Assembly (NCBI RefSeq): GCF_041381155.1
Contig: NC_091135.1
Span: forward strand, 46,861,086 to 46,925,085
DNA length: 64,000 nucleotides
Direction of reading: 5' to 3'
Source: Argopecten irradians
Taxonomy: Eukaryota > Mollusca > Bivalvia > Pectinida > Pectinidae
Below, piece by piece: positions 35,601-46,292 of this stretch. Below the pieces are notes generated by a model, which was given only the letters and a program-made list of their open reading frames with translations, had not been told where the DNA came from and made no database searches. The translations under genes and the position numbers were made by a program. Positions within the stretch are counted from its first letter, which is position 1. Each line of letters begins with the position of its first letter.

Positions 35601-38600
35601 GAATGCTCGTACGATATGCACCATCATGCTGTGAAGAAGTTTTGTCTGCAAGTGTGTCAGCCATATTTTGGGTCCAGCCACAGACAACATGCACCTCAAC
35701 ACATTTTCTGCTCTATCTGCCCCTGTATGTACACAAAACATAGCCATACTTATACCGTATTCAACCCAATAAACGCCCATGACCCCTATTAGGGCCCCTC
35801 CCCTTTTTGATGCCTCATTTCAATTGCCTAGGCATAAGGCCAAAACTATCACAACTATCAAAACTGTATAGGCTCTCATTTTTTCAATTTTTCACAGGGC
35901 CTGGGCACCTATTGGGTCAAATATGGTATTTCATATCAAAATTTGCTTACAAGCCTAAAGCATGCACAAAAGATGAAAAAAATATTTATCAAGTCTAATT
36001 AATGGCTATATATATATGGTGGCCATTAATTAGCAGAGCAGAATATGAACACAAACCAGTCTGACACTCTACCACAAGCCTTCCACTGTTCTGGTTGTAT
36101 GTTGTAAGTTTGAGGTTTGATATGATTGGTTTAGGTAGTTCCATACTTTTGAAAACTGCGCCAATTATTTCATATGACTCTAAACCGGAAACTGCAGAGG
36201 TTGTTTTGAATTCCAGAATAGTTTCCCACACGCTACGACATTCCACTTGGATATTTTTTCAAAAGGTGAAAATTGTCTACATATAATCTTGAATGTTTAA
36301 AGTGAAAAGTCGGGGAAAGAAAACCAGTCTAAATGCGTTCATTGGCCTTCCAAAAGTTCTCACTTATTAATACGACGGTCAAGTTATGCTTAGTTTCCCA
36401 GTTCTGACCATTAAAGTAAAGAAAAGTTGAAAGCATTGAAAACGAGGCTGCGTGGAAATGTAACCACGGACATAGTGAGCCGGGAGGACGTTTTAGAATT
36501 CCCATACTTTAAATTAATTTCTTCGTACGCAGACAGATTTTGGCGAGAGATTTTATTTTTCTATCTCATAAGAAATTATACTGGATACATTCACACCATT
36601 TTTACCGACTTTAGCCATCCTTGCCCGACTGTTCACTTTAAAATCATTACCTTGTATCATTTGATACAAATTAGTTATGTAATTTACTAGCCAACCAATA
36701 TCTTTTGTTCACGAAATAGGAACATACATCTAATAGGTCTACATACAAAGTTTCATGAAGCTTGGTGCATTTACTCACATTACCGTGTTCATAAGGTTTA
36801 ATAAATATTATTGCAAAGGGCAATAACTCTGTAAATAATTAAGTAACAGCTGAATAAAGTTGATTTTCAAACTCGTCCAAGATCTTTTTAATGTTTATCT
36901 ACATACAAAGTTTCATTAAGCTCGGTGCATATTTACTCAAGTTATCATGTTCACAATGTCGGGTAATAATTATTAGTGCAAAGGGCAATAACTCTGTATG
37001 GTCAGGTGACCTAAAAAATGACATGGGTTTTCCCAAAATTAAGGAGCTACCTTAATTGATTTAGAGATGGAAGGCTCATGGTAATATGTTGCAAGTCTGA
37101 GGCTTAAGTTGAGTATTTGATTAGTCAGTGGGTTTTCTCTTGGAAATATAACTTTTCTCAACATACATCTGATAGGATAATTGAAATGAAATGAAAAGCA
37201 CTGTTATAACCAAGAATTTGTTGTAAGTATATTTGTTACAAACATGTTTCATCGTATTCTTGTATTTAAAAATGTCCTCACCAGACAGGTTATCCAGAAT
37301 GACCCTACACAGTGTAACCGGCGTCCAGTTGGCCAGAAGCTGATCACATCCTTCTGATGTCAAGGCAAGGTTCCGTAGTATGTCATAACAATCAGCTACT
37401 ATAGCAGTCTCCAACTCTTCTTCACTGTAGGTATACAAACATATATAATCCGGTTTACAAGAGAAATGTGCTTAATGTAAAATCTGAATTAATATCATCT
37501 GCTTCTGTAAAACTGAAAGAATCCACAGGTAAGTATTCTACAGATTTTTAAATAAATTACTTGACCAGAGAAGTGACAATTATTATTGGCAGAATTTTAC
37601 AACATTGTGATTTCAAACTGAGTACTTTGTTAATGATATCAAAGAGAGTTTGTAAGAAATTATAACTATAAGATGAAGGAAATAAAAAGGGCCAAGAAGG
37701 GACTCAAACAATATTGTTTTAGACAGCCAAAAAGAGAGAGACCCAAAGTCAGAGAGTGACAAATGGCTGACACAGAAATGAAAGTTGAAATACTATTCAA
37801 AAGCTTGTCAAGAGCTGACAAGTGAAGAAACTTGTTAATGCTTTTTAAGACATCATAGGCAGTAAATAAGTACCAGAAAATAATAGTCTAGTGTTCCAAG
37901 TTTTGTGCATACCTTGTGTTCCTTAATATTATCCCATTCAAAATTTCAATGTTTCTCTTCAGTCCCAAGGCAGCAACCTGAAATCAATTTGCAAAGGAAA
38001 ATATGTTATCTGGATAATGGATTATAAGAAGTAAAGTAAATTTTTTTTATGTATTTCTTCATTTCTTTTTTGTAGTAAACTTGAATAATTGTCAGTGACA
38101 CTACACAACTTATGATATAATCTCACACAGCTTAGAGTTGTTAGAATGTCAAGAGAAAAATGAGATGTACACAATTGAAGAAACTCAGTTGACACAAAGT
38201 GGCAAGAACTGTGGACAACATATATAACAAAACAATAAACAGAGCTATATATAACAGTTGTATAAATATATAATTATAACAGAAAAAATACTCCCTGTAA
38301 GCTACTTACTTGGTGAGGATCTGTACACAGACCCGACAAAATACTGAGGGCTATAGACTGATATAGGCCAACAGTACAACCTTCTGGGGCTGTCTCTGTC
38401 AAACAAAACCAACAAAGTTGTCAACTTTGGTAGCCATTCCTTGGCTAAATAAGTTGTAATGTTGTACAAATTATTTAATCACAACAGATATATTATTTTC
38501 ATGACTTCCTGTTGGGTATTCTTTTCAAAAAGATGTACGTGGTTTGTCATAATAGTAGATGTACTCTTGAGACCCGATTGATTATTTTCATGGGTCCCTG

Positions 38601-40885
38601 TTTTTCTTTCATAATATGAATATGAAATAAATTCAAATTCATTATTTTCATCATTTCCTTTAAAGAATTATCATTGTTCCTCCTAACTTTTTAACTTATT
38701 TCAATTTGGATTTTGGATCTTACTAGACTTCAGAAGCCTAATGATGAACTTCAAACCAATTGTTGACAATAACTCATCCCTTTCCTGGCTTGACAGAGGC
38801 TTTGCTTTGGTTAGCTTTGCAACCTGAAATAAAAATAACTACAAATGTAAACACTTTAATATGAAATATTCACAATTAACAATTTTTTTGTTGTGAGTGA
38901 ATTTCAATAACTGTTTAGATGAATTATGATGGTAAATGTATCAAATTTATAATTTATTAAATTTTGAAGTTAAAGTAACCAATTGCAAACAAATTTATAT
39001 ATATACAGTCAAAACTCGTTATCTCGAAATTCAACGGACCAACGAAAATAATTCAACTCATCCGGAATTCGACTAAAACCTAATGTGATTAAGTTTGATC
39101 AGAACATGATTTTCAATGGTCATTATTTTATGACTATTACAGCCGGGTACATGCCTATTACCGTGATCAGCATATTATCGTAATTTTCCAACTAATAAGG
39201 TTTCTATTAAATCATTTTAGTGATATGATTTCAGATGTTTTTGGATTTTTTAAAATAGATAAAAGTTTGAATTACGATCATAGGCATGCATCCTGATTTC
39301 CCGTAGGTGTTATACTGACTTCAATGGTTCATACATCAAACTTATACGGAATATAGTAGCTGAACAAATAAAAACAAGTATCTTTCTTATTTTAGAATTT
39401 AATGGTATTTCAAAATAATAACATAGCAAAATAAACAATAATTTTCACCTACCGTAAGCAGATTACACTCTCCGTTTCCGGCTCTTGCACATACTTGTTA
39501 ATATAATTTACGTTAAATGAAACGAAAGTAGATTTCTACACCAACGAAGAAATACATTGTATGACTAAGATACTAGTACGTATGCAACAACTAGTTAAAC
39601 ATTTAACAATATGGGTTTTGAAATTATTTTGTACAATCAACATTCCATACAAGCCTTAAAAAACTCGAACTTATTCGTATCTAATGATTCCTAAACAAAC
39701 ATGCTTCTGGTCATGATCAGCCACGCTGATCGAGCCATGCTGAGTGTGATTGTGTAAATACGTGTCGTGTTTATGTACACTACAGATAAGTCACAATTGT
39801 AAAGTGACACTAATTAGGAACCCAGACTTGAGAGGATTATTAAACAATTCATAATTAGAAGTCATTGTTGTAGTATGTTCCCATAGGCCTGCATATACCG
39901 ATCGCGATATGTGCAGGTAAACCAATCGTGTTACGACAAACCACAGGTGAATTTCAATTGCTTGTGTCTATGTTTCATTTACGTAATTATTTTTTTAAAT
40001 TTAAAATATTGACTGAAATCGATTTCGAGATAGCGACTATTTTTTTCGCCGAACATCCGTTCTACGGACCAGGAATTGACTTTGACTCAACTGGAGTTTC
40101 GAGTTATCGAAATTTGAGTCATCCGATTTTAAAATACATACACAAAGAAGGGAAAAAAACGGGACTTCAAAATTAATTCGACTCAAGCGGAATTTCGACT
40201 CAAGCGATTTTGAGATAACGAGATTCGACTGTATACAGTAAGTACTGTACTGTTAACATACTAATTTTAGCAGTTATAATATTTTAGTGTTTTCGTGACA
40301 GGCATATTCAGAGTTAACAGCATACGTAATACATTAATTTGTAGCAAAGTGGACTGGGTCGATCATCAATGACCAGGTAGCTCAGTCGGTAGCGCACTCA
40401 GCTATTGTTCGGAGGGTCTGGGTTTGAATCCCGGTCTGGACGCTACATTTTCTTCTATCCTGTTACAGAATTGGCACCTAACTAAACAACCCACAGTGGT
40501 GGTGTTTGGAAGGGTTTCATAATTCTTCGAGGGTGAAGACTTCGAGAAAGGACAGAGGAGTGATGCGGGATTGGACTGGGTCAATTATCTGTGACCAGCT
40601 AGCTCAGTCATTAGAGGGTCCCGGCCCGGGTTCTAATCCTAATCTGGCCGCTACATTTTCTCCTCTACTGTTACAAATTGATTAAAATACTAGTCTATTA
40701 AGTGCCATTGGTAAGTAATTTCCCATTAAATACGACTTATAAAGACTTATAAAAACAGTTTGTTTTGAAATTTCTGAAGCACAATAAATTAACATTCATA
40801 CCAGCAATAAGGCGGCAAATTTTTCATTGTCAGATTTGGCACATTTTAACACCTTCAAACAGGATTCAATGCTAGCTTCTTCCAT
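24022..40885 (-). CDS. NCDN: Neurochondrin (NCDN) orthologue
   Basis: Seventeen coding exons read leftward: 40802-40885, 38724-38823, 38310-38395, 37913-37977, 37282-37424, 35589-35722, 35002-35067, 34574-34649, 33508-33677, 33027-33215, 31127-31245, 30170-30839, 29505-29628, 29263-29349, 28663-28824, 25151-25249, 24022-24143. All phases agree, giving about 831 residues (human 729). Neurochondrin is a leucine-rich, HEAT/armadillo-like cytosolic protein of neurites. Signature matches to human: NEKFAALLL (human SEQFAALLL), DNKFELCGFL (ASKFELCQLL), QRNPTLCLAA (QRNPALKLAA), ATVRILGVWMSEETSALKE (ASVRILGAWLAEETSSLRK), DLLRFLLPAFCHFLAEDESR ([20 protein letters not shown]). Exon 12 carries a Ser/Lys-rich insert of about 130 residues before the LLRFLLP motif. 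Exons 15 and 16 each end in a minisatellite that extends into the following intron. Confidence 0.92.
24589..25174 (-). repeat. 86-bp minisatellite spanning NCDN exon 16 3' end and donor (~7 copies)
   Basis: Units begin at 24589, 24675, 24761, 24847, 24933, 25019 and 25105 (period 86). On the coding strand each contains the end of exon 16 (GGAACAAACTACTGACTAAAATGTCTG) followed by the donor GTATGTAACACTAG. The unit nearest the exon (25105-25174) supplies the real exon end; the rest lie in intron 16. Copies differ at only a few bases (e.g. GGTAAGT against GGTAACT). Confidence 0.93.
25724..28716 (-). repeat. 77-bp minisatellite spanning NCDN exon 15 3' end and donor (~39 copies)
   Basis: On the coding strand each unit carries the last ~54-59 bases of exon 15 (ATGTACACACCTGTCTGGG ... 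CTCACTCTCCAAG) and then GTAAGTGTGTGGAATCAG before the next copy. The authentic exon end is the rightmost unit (donor after 28663); all others fill intron 15. Some units have GATAAG in place of GGTAAG and so have lost the donor. A few are irregular (extra bases near 26031, 27910, 28091). 77 is not a multiple of three, and one of the three frames stops in each cycle, so the ~67-residue frames are not protein. Confidence 0.95.
29653..29680. repeat. (AT)n microsatellite
   Basis: A run of TA/AT dinucleotides of about 24 bases in NCDN intron 12, just upstream (on the coding strand) of exon 13. Confidence 0.85.
31950..32870. mobile_element. Harbinger-like TIR element with a nested repeat
   Basis: A perfect 16-bp inverted repeat, GGGTTGGATACCGTTA at 31950-31965 and its complement at 32855-32870, is flanked by TAA on both sides (31947-31949, 32871-32873). 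A 3-bp TWA-type duplication is the hallmark of PIF/Harbinger elements. No transposase is present. Inside (about 31990-32480) are two to three diverged repeats containing 'atcaaagggccataact' and 'aaatagggtc', then a GGATGGACAGATCGACC stretch and AAAGCGGGGATAA. These look like a second, pearl-like element inserted here. The host is NCDN intron 10. Confidence 0.75.
33951..34370 (+). mobile_element. Foldback element with ~75-bp hairpin arms, copy 1
   Basis: Arms around an axis at ~34289 are near-perfect complements: ATTGATGTCACTATTTTTT, then GATAAAATTAAAAAATAGTG, with GTTTGCAAAC and GGATTC near the tip. The left flank (TCTTTGTTTTCATACCAAA ... CAAATAGAGTATAAAATTAAT) is shared with the reversed copy at 45858-46246, so the mobile unit is about 400 bp. 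It lies in NCDN intron 8. No terminal duplication was identified. Confidence 0.75.
36298..36642 (+). mobile_element. TTAAAGTGAA-type MITE, copy 3
   Basis: TTTAAAGTGAAAAGTCGGGG at the left and TTGCCCGACTGTTCACTTTAA at the right are inverted termini next to TTAA. The interior matches the two ZFAT-intron copies with a few substitutions and small indels. It lies in NCDN intron 5. Confidence 0.8.
36720..37010 (+). repeat. Two tandem ~175-bp core repeats of a molluscan-type element
   Basis: 'acatacaaagtttcat' ... 'ggtgca' ... 'tactca' ... 'gtgttca' and 'gcaaagggcaataactctg' occur twice (about 36738-36830 and 36900-36998). The phrase TACTCAAGTTATC also appears near 55557 next to a degenerate ACGGACG tract, suggesting another remnant of the same pearl-like family in CIBAR1 intron 1. 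Confidence 0.55.
39006..40231. mobile_element. Pogo/Tigger-like non-autonomous element
   Basis: Terminal inverted repeats CAGTCAAAACTCGTTATCTC (left) and its near-complement ending GAGATAACGAGATTCGACTG (right) are flanked by TA duplications (39004-39005, 40232-40233). This is diagnostic of pogo/Tigger-type elements. The 1.2 kb body has no transposase catalytic region; an 82-codon frame at 39928 is not a known protein. It sits in NCDN intron 1. Confidence 0.8.
40351..40680 (+). mobile_element. tRNA-derived SINE, two partial copies
   Basis: TAGCTCAGTCGGTAGCGCA (A box) and GGTTTGAATCCCGG (B box) at about 40377-40436 form a pol III promoter typical of tRNA-derived SINEs. A second, degraded copy starts near 40571 with the same head (GGACTGGGTC) and shows TAGCTCAGTCATTAGAGG and GGGTTCTAATCC. 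Both end in CGCTACATTTTCT-type tails. They are not functional tRNA genes: a full cloverleaf cannot be drawn. Confidence 0.7.
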
Positions 40886-41638
40886 GGTTTCAGCTCTTTA
40901 ATAGTTATCTGTAAAATGGAAGTAACAAGTTATCATTTATTCCTTTATAAGAGAAAGATCTGATTAAATCCTTACTGAGTAAGTATATCATAATATAAAC
41001 TACTCATTAATTGGTCATCAGTAATTACAGTAATGCTTGAATGTCAAATTCAGGTTTCATTCTTGATGAAAACTATTTCATTTTATTAGCTGTTTATTTA
41101 CTTTCGAAATGTTTCGTTGATATCACCAGTCGGATGTCTTGATCGAACAATAAAAGCTTGTTTCTCCTTTTTGTTGTCTTTCACTTCAACACTACAAAAG
41201 TACAAGTAAAGGTGGAGATGGAAATAAAGAAATTCTATCATTCGGCGTGACACAAATTTTAGTTTACAATAACTCTGGGTAATGTTAATTCATACTCACA
41301 CCAGTATGGATTAAAGCGCTCTCTGAATCTCCGTCTTCTGTTGTTTCCACATGTGTGTCGTCTGTCTGCCGTTGTGAAAACGAACAGTGAAGAGTTCCAA
41401 GGGAGGGCTCCGTAATTCATTTTGACCAAAAATATGCACATCGTCATTTTACAATAGCCATATAGAAAAATGTTTGTATTGACATTAAAATGAATGCTTT
41501 GTTTGTAAACCATGTCAACATTTTTTCTTTTTTTAGTTCTTGACACTGGAGTTCATTTATTTTGTGGCACATACTTAAATACGAGTTCCGAATTAGAAAG
41601 CACCTCCTTGCTTCCGGTTTCATTTTCAAAGCGAAAGC
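40886..41638. promoter_or_regulatory. Divergent NCDN/EXOSC4 intergenic region
   Basis: The NCDN ATG (40885, minus) and EXOSC4 ATG (41639, plus) face away from each other across 753 bp. An acceptor (TTTTACAG, minus strand) 23 bp before the NCDN ATG implies a non-coding upstream exon. Directly before the EXOSC4 ATG, TTCCGG at 41612-41617 is an ETS-type core, and CATGGCCG overlaps the start. This arrangement fits a bidirectional, TATA-less housekeeping promoter. A possible small gene within the interval is listed separately. Confidence 0.4.
41098..41447 (-). CDS. Possible small two-exon gene, unidentified
   Basis: A first exon could run from an ATG at 41447, 41441 or 41420 down to about 41301; the reading MNYGALPWNSSLF ... 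RRRRFRERFNPY is open. A second exon 41098-41191 follows a TTTTGTAG acceptor and reads VEVKDNKKEKQAFIVRSRH then PTGDINETFRK and TAA, with AATAAA signals directly after. The strongest donor (GTGAGT) would not keep this frame; a weaker GTGTGA at 41301 would. I recognise no family. It could equally be a non-coding 5' exon of NCDN or antisense sequence at the EXOSC4 promoter. Confidence 0.25.
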
Positions 41639-44600
41639 ATGGCCGGTTTGGAGTTACTATCCGACCAAGGATTCCGCATTGACGGACGAAGGCCACACGA
41701 ATTAAGAAAGATCCAGTGTCGTCTTGGAGTTTTTAATCAAGCTGATGGCTCAGCATATATAGAACAGGGCAATACAAAAGTTTTAGCGGCTGTATATGGT
41801 CCTCATGAGGTAACGTTGTAACGTCATGTAACCCAGATTGGCACACATTTTTCTTATTTTTAAGCATCTATTTTTCTGATTGCAATATAATTCCAATTTT
41901 TGTATCAATCTTACAAATAGAGCCTATCATCTGTCTGTTGGTCTATGTTTGGAATTCTTTCTGCACGTGTTTCCATAAATAGCATCCTTGGATACAGGTC
42001 TGGAACGCACCATCCTCGATACTCCAGGGGTTCCGATCACTTACGATCTCTACACCCCTGGACTATCTCATAGTGAAATTGAAGGCAGCTCAGCTGAAAA
42101 TATTTGACCAATCACAGACCAGCAAATATTTCCTTTGAAGACTACAGAGAGAGCGACGCCCAACTTCAAAGCCACATAGTCAACCACAGTGTACCGTTAT
42201 ACGGCTCTTTTGATGTACATCAAAGGACTAAATTACCTGTTCTGTTCTGTTGCCTCCAGTTTTACGATGAAATAGTCCAGGGGTGTAGAGATCGTAAGTG
42301 ATCGGAACCCCTGGAGTATCGACGATGGGAACGCACCTGCTATCAACCAGGTGCGGGTACCCAGATTGGCACACCCAGGTAAAAACAGTGAGCATAGAAA
42401 AATATCGGGATATTTCAAATATGATTTGACTTATATTGAAACTACAATACAAAAATCAACAATTAATGCCATTGAACACTTTTCTCCATATATATTATTT
42501 GGATGATTTACGTGAAAATCAATGTAGTCATTACTCAGGTAAAATTTCATCTTTATGGTTATCACTTACCTTTCTTACATAATTTTTACGACAATATTTA
42601 AGCATATTTTGCCCTTTTAAGCTTTGTGTGTGTTTTACTGTTAAATAAACATATAAATGGCATAAGGGAAGTAACTCTTGGATGTATAAGTGCTATTCGA
42701 GCGCACCTTTGTTTCATTTCGCATGCGCACATTATCGCAGATGAAAAATCTCCATACTAGAAAATCAATATTTACTGAGGATAAAACAGCTCTGAACTAT
42801 GAAACTACCAAGTAACTGACAACTAAATTGATTAAATTTGTGTTCTAGACATAGTTTATACCATTTCCACACTTTTTAGAACAGACTATTGAGCGAAAAG
42901 TGGAAAACTAGAGTCATCGCACGGGGCAATATTTGCCGTAATACTTGATTTTAGGTATTTTCTCAAGTTTATAGCTGAACAAAATCCCTCATAGCTATGG
43001 TCATGTGGAAATATCACCATTAAAGTATTTCATGATGATCAGGGAATAATTATAGCAACAGCTGAAAGAAAATTTCCAAAGTGAATTAAAACGGAAGCAA
43101 TATTATCAAAAAGTGTGCCATTTTGGGTAGCGTGCCAATTTGGGTAACATGACGTTATGTCAATATCTAACTTACATATTCAACATCTAACTAACATTTA
43201 TCCGCAAATTTCTAATATTAACACTGACGATAATATGAATTTCAGGCAAAGCCTCAGAAGAGCACAGCTACATGTAAAAATTGTAAATGTTGTAAGGATT
43301 ATAGCCTCAGTCTGATATTAAAACTATTATTAAACCTGAAGTCCGATTATTTCTTTTTTAAATACAATTCTTCAACACTGTTGGTAGATGTTTTGTGTCT
43401 AGCAATATATACACGTCAGAAATAGTTTCTATCTTGTTTCTCTCAAACGTGTAAAACTTGGCAGCATGCGATGCCATGAAAAAAAAACGCGCAGGAATAT
43501 GTAACGTCATCTTTGGCAACAAGATTCATGACAACACTGCTGACAGTGCCCTATGCTTGAGTCTAGCAATAAATACACGTCAGAATAGTTTCTATCTTGT
43601 TCTCTCAAAAGTGTAAAACTTGGCAGCATGCGATGCCATGAATAAAAAACGCGCAGGAATATGTAACGTCATCTTTGGCAACAAGATTCATGACAACACT
43701 GCTGACAGTGCCCTATGCTTGAGAACACACAGAGTATAACTTTTTGACCAGTGCATATATTGCCTCATTCTTGTCTTTTATACGTTTCACCTATATAATG
43801 AAAATTACATTCTTGTGCTGATAACGAAAATTAAAACATGGCAGCGTACTATATATTTTCTATGTCTATTGCGAGATCATCAGAAAATTTGGACTAACTT
43901 AGATCTATGCAGTGTCTTACTCAGCTAGTGTACTTTTATTGCCAAATGTACTACTTCTGACACGTTAAACTGTTACTTTCAATGTTACTGATTGTTAGGT
44001 GATTTTTAATCTGGATTCAGTTTACTGTGCAACGGATCTGGGTTAGTTTTCTGCCACCAATTTTTATTACATTTTGTGCCTGCCTGAGACTAAACCTCAG
44101 TTGTTACAATCATTGGTGGTACACTTAGCAGGGGATACCAGAACCTGGGTTGTATGGTGAGCCTGCGGGATAAAAACAACAGTAAATAAAAAAGGGAGGG
44201 AAGAGTGTTATGGTTCTGGATCAGTTTGATTGTCAGTGACCAGGTAGCTCAATACTTGTAGAGCACTTCAGCTAGTGTTCGAAGTGTACGGGACTGTATC
44301 CGGTTTGAATCCCAGTCTGGCGGTGCATTTGTCCACTCCTAGTCTCCTACTATAAATGGTGTAAAAGATCTTTCTTTTAATATACATTATGTAGCAAAAC
44401 TAGACTTGGCCGAAATCAGGGGGTTATTGATTAAAAGGTAACTCTGTTTTTAATGCTGCCGACCCTTCTTTAACAGTGTGTGATAATGGTTAGATATGGT
44501 TTGTTAATATAAAATTGAAATTCTCTATTCATGAATCCGCTGTTTCCTTTGCAGATACGAGGAAGCAAGAGTAAAGCTCTACATGATAAAGTACTTGTCA

Positions 44601-45503
44601 ACTGCCAGTTTAGCATGGCTACCTTCAGTACAGGAGAGCGCAAGCGAAGACCCCGTGGGGACAGGAAGTCACAGGAAATGACTATGCATCTTCAACAAAC
44701 TTTTGATGCTGCAATCCAAACCACCCTTTATCCCAGATCCCAGATTGATATTTTTGTTGAGGTAAAATGTTGATTGTGTCACTCTCTTCAAAGATACTGT
44801 TTAAAAAATGTGTCTTCTTAAGTTCTTATAATATAATTTGAGGCATGAGTAAGTAATTTTCTGCATCATGTGAATTCATCAATTATTGTGTATAAATTTT
44901 AATTTCTCAAAAAAAAGAAAAAAATATATATAAACCAACTTAAAATACATTGTAGCGAATAATATTCAACTACAACAAGTACAATAGAATGTTTACATAT
45001 AAACCATGAAATGAAATTGCCATGAGAAAATCGCTTGGAATGGCAAAAAAAGCGGTATTAAAAAAATAAGTTGCTATACAAGTTTACGGTATATTGCACT
45101 TTATATTCCATAATCCATATTATCTTGATTGTTGTAGGTGTTACAATCTGACGGTGGGAATTACTGTGCCAGTGTAAATGCCTCCACATTAGCCCTTATA
45201 GATGCTGGCATCGCTCTGAGAGACTATGTATGTGCATGTTCCTCAAGTTTTATAAATGACACTCCGATTACAGACATAAACTATCTTGAGGAATCTTCAG
45301 GAAGTCCAGAAATCATTGCTGCTACACTTCCCAAATCTGAACAGATTGTGTTTTTGTTAATGAATGGAAGACTGCATGAGGACAATTTGAGTCGAGTGAC
45401 AGATATGGCCGTAAAAGGTTGTAAAGACATCCACGATATACTGGATCAAGTAGTCAGAGACCATGTCAGTGAAGTGTCTACTGTTCATGGCTGGGAAAAC
45501 TGA
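41639..45503 (+). CDS. EXOSC4: Exosome complex subunit RRP41 (EXOSC4)
   Basis: Three coding exons (41639-41809, 44555-44761, 45138-45503), all phase 0, encode 247 residues (human 245). RRP41 is an RNase PH-fold subunit of the nine-subunit exosome ring, acting in nuclear and cytoplasmic RNA processing and decay. The start MAGLELLSDQGFRIDGRR is almost identical to human. Further matches are QADGSAYIEQGNTK, VLAAVYGPHE, FSTGERKRRPRGDRKS, PRSQIDIFVEVLQSDGGNY and LRDYVCACSSSF. The start is supported by similarity and the ATGG context. Intron 1 (2.7 kb) is largely transposon-derived, one element beginning about ten bases beyond the exon 1 donor. Confidence 0.96.
41820..43157. mobile_element. TIR element in EXOSC4 intron 1
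   Basis: AACGTCATGTAACCCAGATT at the left (from ~41820) and its reverse GGGTAACATGACGTTA at the right (to ~43157) form an imperfect inverted repeat of about 27 bp. It continues inward with TTGGCACAC / GCGTGCCAA. Flanking TA bases fit a Tc1/mariner-type insertion, but the exact ends are uncertain. A further ACCCAGATTGGCACACC occurs inside at ~42359, next to the nested foldback. No transposase was seen. Confidence 0.6.
42003..42332. repeat. Foldback with ~62-bp arms nested in the EXOSC4 intron element
   Basis: Left arm 42003-42067 (GATACTCCAGGGGTTCCGAT ... CTACACCCCTGGACTAT) is matched in reverse by the right arm at about 42271-42332 (ATAGTCCAGGGGTGTAG ... ATCGGAACCCCTGGAGTATC). The ~200-bp loop has no gene. 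It is a small foldback/MITE. Confidence 0.85.
43397..43724. repeat. 164-bp segment duplicated in tandem
   Basis: GTCTAGCAATA at 43397 and GTCTAGCAATAAATACACG at 43561 begin two near-identical 164-bp units. They share CTTGGCAGCATGCGATGCC, AACGCGCAGGAATATG and GCTGACAGTGCCCTATGC. A few indels separate them. It is in EXOSC4 intron 1. Confidence 0.85.
44213..44345 (+). mobile_element. tRNA-derived SINE fragment
   Basis: 'gaccaggtagctcaatact', 'gtagagcact' and the B-box GGTTTGAATCCCAGTCTGG match the SINE at 40351, with an internal insertion and mutations. Located just upstream of EXOSC4 exon 2. Confidence 0.6.
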
Positions 45504-45857
45504 GAATTGTGCTGTAGATGTGGATCTAGTGTTTGAATCTACACTGCCACTTTGATAGTTTCATCTTATGTGGCCTACATGGATTTTTTGAGAGGATAGA
45601 GATATGGAGTCATTGAAATTATCAGTTTAAAATAATTATTAAAATTCTTCAAATTCTTCAAATGGTTGATAATGTTCTGTCTCATATTTTTCTTTGCAGC
45701 TTCAATACTTAATTCTGCATTATCATAACTAAAGAACTTTCCATGGCGATTTAATTTCTTGACCTAGACTTCTATGGTTCTACTTTACATGAATTTGAAC
45801 ACTTTCTCATAAATTTGTTTTCACAATTTCCTATAGCTCATGAAATGTAATTTCATT

Positions 45858-46246
45858 TAAGCATTGATGTCACTATTTTTTAATTTTATCGGGGTATGAA
45901 AAAAAAATTGTTTGCAAACTGTGTGAATCCGCGTAGCGGATTCTCACAAAAGTTTGCAAACAATTTTTCTTTTCATAACCCGATAAAATTAAAAAATAGT
46001 GACATCAATACTTATAATTAATTTTATACTCTATTTGATAAAATGCAGTATGTTTAAATGTAACATTACAGTGGTTTTTCAAGGGACTCTTTTTTCCGAA
46101 TCAATACGCAACGTCAATGTCTCTATTGTGACGTCACGATAACGTCGGGGTTTCGCGCCATTCTCGGATTTTTTTTTTCATAGTGGTATGCAAAAAAAAT
46201 ATTGGCCAATCAGAAAGCCAGATTTGGTATGAAAACAAAGAAAAAT
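45858..46246 (-). mobile_element. Foldback element with long hairpin arms, copy 2
   Basis: Reverse-oriented copy of the element at 33951-34370. The hairpin ATTGATGTCACTATTTTTT ... GTTTGCAAAC ... ATAGTGACATCAAT is at 45863-46010. It is followed by the shared flank with TGACGTCACGATAACG and TTCTCGGATTTTTTTTTCAT. The two copies differ by small indels and substitutions. Confidence 0.75.
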
Positions 46247-46292
46247 TAATTATATGAAAATACTAAAATACTAAGTAAAATACTAAATTTTA

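Noticed and set aside
39928-40176. 82-residue open frame
   Set aside because: Lies wholly inside a TA-flanked pogo-like element and shows no transposase or other known motif.
40377-40440. tRNA gene candidate
   Set aside because: Good A and B boxes but no complete cloverleaf; a related second head and tail lie next to it and another copy is at 44213. It is a SINE.
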